Positions 63,098-64,000 of a stretch of 64,000 nucleotides of DNA are shown here, piece after piece (positions within the stretch are counted from its first letter, which is position 1; each line of letters opens with the position of its first letter). Under the pieces are notes generated by a model. It was not told the origin of the DNA. It saw only the letters and a list, made by a program, of their open reading frames with translations, and did no database searches. Origin of the DNA: UBA4427 sp046351135 (lineage in GTDB: Bacteria > Myxococcota_A > UBA9160 > UBA4427); assembly GCA_046351135.1 (NCBI GenBank), contig JAXLZA010000009.1, positions 1-64,000 on the forward strand, given 5' to 3'. Made by a program: the position numbers and the translations under genes.

Positions 63098-63376
63098 GGT
63101 GCCTTCCTCCTTCCCTGAGGTGGGCACAGTATCTCACGGACGCTCTGGCCCTGGGCAACGATCGCTTGGCAGTTGGCGCACGATCCACGACCCGTCGGAT
63201 GTCCATTGTGCGGCGTTCTCGTGTCGGGCCCGACCCGGGCGAGCGCGGCCGGAGGTCGATGAGCCTGCTCACCCGTGCAGAGCCTGGCCTAAGACCGTCT
63301 TCCCACCGCAGATCGACGTCGTCGTGTAAAGTCCGCCTTCCAATGGCTCGGGGGTTCCGAGCCGGGAGATGCGGAG

Positions 63377-64000
63377 TTGGCGGACGATCGCGACGAGGAC
63401 TGGCGTGCCGGCGGGGCTTCCGTCCGACTGAGCGAGGGTTCCACCTACTGGCGTCGCGAAGGTCCGCGCGACGCCGTGCCCATCGTCCTGGTCCACGGCG
63501 CCACGGTGCCCTCTTGGGAGTTCGACGAGCTCGTCCCGCTGCTCCTGCGTGCAGGCTTCCAGACGCTGCGATTCGATCTCTACGGGCACGGGGCGTCCGA
63601 TCGCCCCGCCGGACCCTACACGTTCGGTCGATTCGCCCGACAGCTGGCCGAGATCGTCGAAGCGACGGATTTTCCCCAGCCGGCCATCCATCTGGGGCAT
63701 TCCTTCGGCGCCGCTCTGGTGGCAGCCGTGGCGGCGGCCCGGCCCGAGCGGGTCCAACGCCTCGTCCTGGTCGCGCCGATGCTCGACTTCGGTTCGACGG
63801 TCTCCTGGTCGAAGCTCCTCCAGACACCCCTGCTGGGCGAAGCCTTCATGCGCCTCGTCGGCGTCCCGGCGCTGATTCATCGAAGACGCCAACGTTACGC
63901 GATGATGGGCCGACCCCATCTGACTTCGCGCTTCGTCGAACAGGCCGCGGACGACGGGTTCGGTCGTGCGATCCTCTCGATGTTCCGCGAGGGCGCGCTC
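63377..64000 (+). CDS. Alpha/beta hydrolase (partial, runs off the window end)
   Basis: A frame opening with TTG at 63377 and a GGGAG sequence upstream continues 208 codons to the window edge. It contains IVLVHGATVPSWEFDELVPL (oxyanion-hole strand), LRFDLYGHGASDRP, and the nucleophile elbow LGHSFGAAL with Ser as catalytic residue, followed by PERVQRLVLVAPMLD. This is a canonical alpha/beta-hydrolase start (MhpC-like). No signal peptide is visible. Substrate unknown; the acid and His lie beyond the window. Confidence 0.85.
   Translation, partial: MADDRDEDWRAGGASVRLSEGSTYWRREGPRDAVPIVLVHGATVPSWEFDELVPLLLRAGFQTLRFDLYGHGASDRPAGPYTFGRFARQLAEIVEATDFPQPAIHLGHSFGAALVAAVAAARPERVQRLVLVAPMLDFGSTVSWSKLLQTPLLGEAFMRLVGVPALIHRRRQRYAMMGRPHLTSRFVEQAADDGFGRAILSMFREGAL

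Overview
This is a high-GC chromosomal window from a Gram-negative bacterium. Outer-membrane porins, an OmpA-family protein, many lipoproteins and Sec or Tat signal peptides indicate a diderm cell. About ten proteins end in a PEP-CTERM-like tripartite tail (Pro-Glu-Pro, hydrophobic helix, Arg cluster). Add the giant FG-GAP repeat proteins, the winged-helix/AAA/TPR regulators and the mixed oxidative-enzyme repertoire, and a lineage of the former Deltaproteobacteria (Myxococcota- or Binatota-like) is my best guess. That placement is inference. I saw no tRNA, rRNA, CRISPR array, transposase or phage structural genes.

Layout. 1-12.4 kb: a partial winged-helix/ATPase regulator, an MddA-type methyltransferase, a Baeyer-Villiger monooxygenase, a beta-helix PEP-CTERM protein, a divergent LysR/YceI pair, a lipoprotein hydrolase, a DUF2938 membrane protein, a phytanoyl-CoA dioxygenase-like enzyme and an EthD-domain protein. 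12.5-22.7 kb: a secreted beta-helix protein, a beta-barrel, a pcm/archaeal-type methionine adenosyltransferase pair, a YqjD-YqjE-YqjK envelope operon, another PEP-CTERM beta-helix protein, and an L,D-transpeptidase/lipoprotein operon. 22.7-30.3 kb: a minus-strand series (glutaminase, porin, amidohydrolase, second porin, esterase, preceded by a deacylase) that looks like an outer-membrane/periplasmic nutrient-processing operon. 30.5-37.5 kb: small envelope proteins, an OmpA protein, a degenerate PCu(A)C-fold protein and an SGNH hydrolase.

37.6-53.2 kb is the most unusual part. Three giant paralogous FG-GAP surface proteins (called A at 37.6-41.6 kb, B at 45.0-48.8 kb, C at 49.2-53.2 kb) surround one winged-helix/AAA/TPR regulator. 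Each has, about 110-125 bp before its start, a motif made of TCAG-type direct repeats exactly 11 bp apart, the spacing expected for an OmpR/PhoB-type DNA-binding domain. A and C lie on opposite strands and share a 1571-bp, almost identical, gap-free segment, so an inverted repeat encloses the regulator and B. Recombination across it would invert about 8.7 kb and exchange promoter plus N-terminus between A and C. I propose a regulated and possibly switchable surface-protein locus.

53.3-64 kb: an FAD/NAD(P) oxidoreductase, two convergent PEP-CTERM genes that overlap through their sorting tails, a secreted phosphate-ester group (glycerophosphodiesterase, phytase-like esterase, PhoD), a further PEP-CTERM protein and a partial alpha/beta hydrolase.
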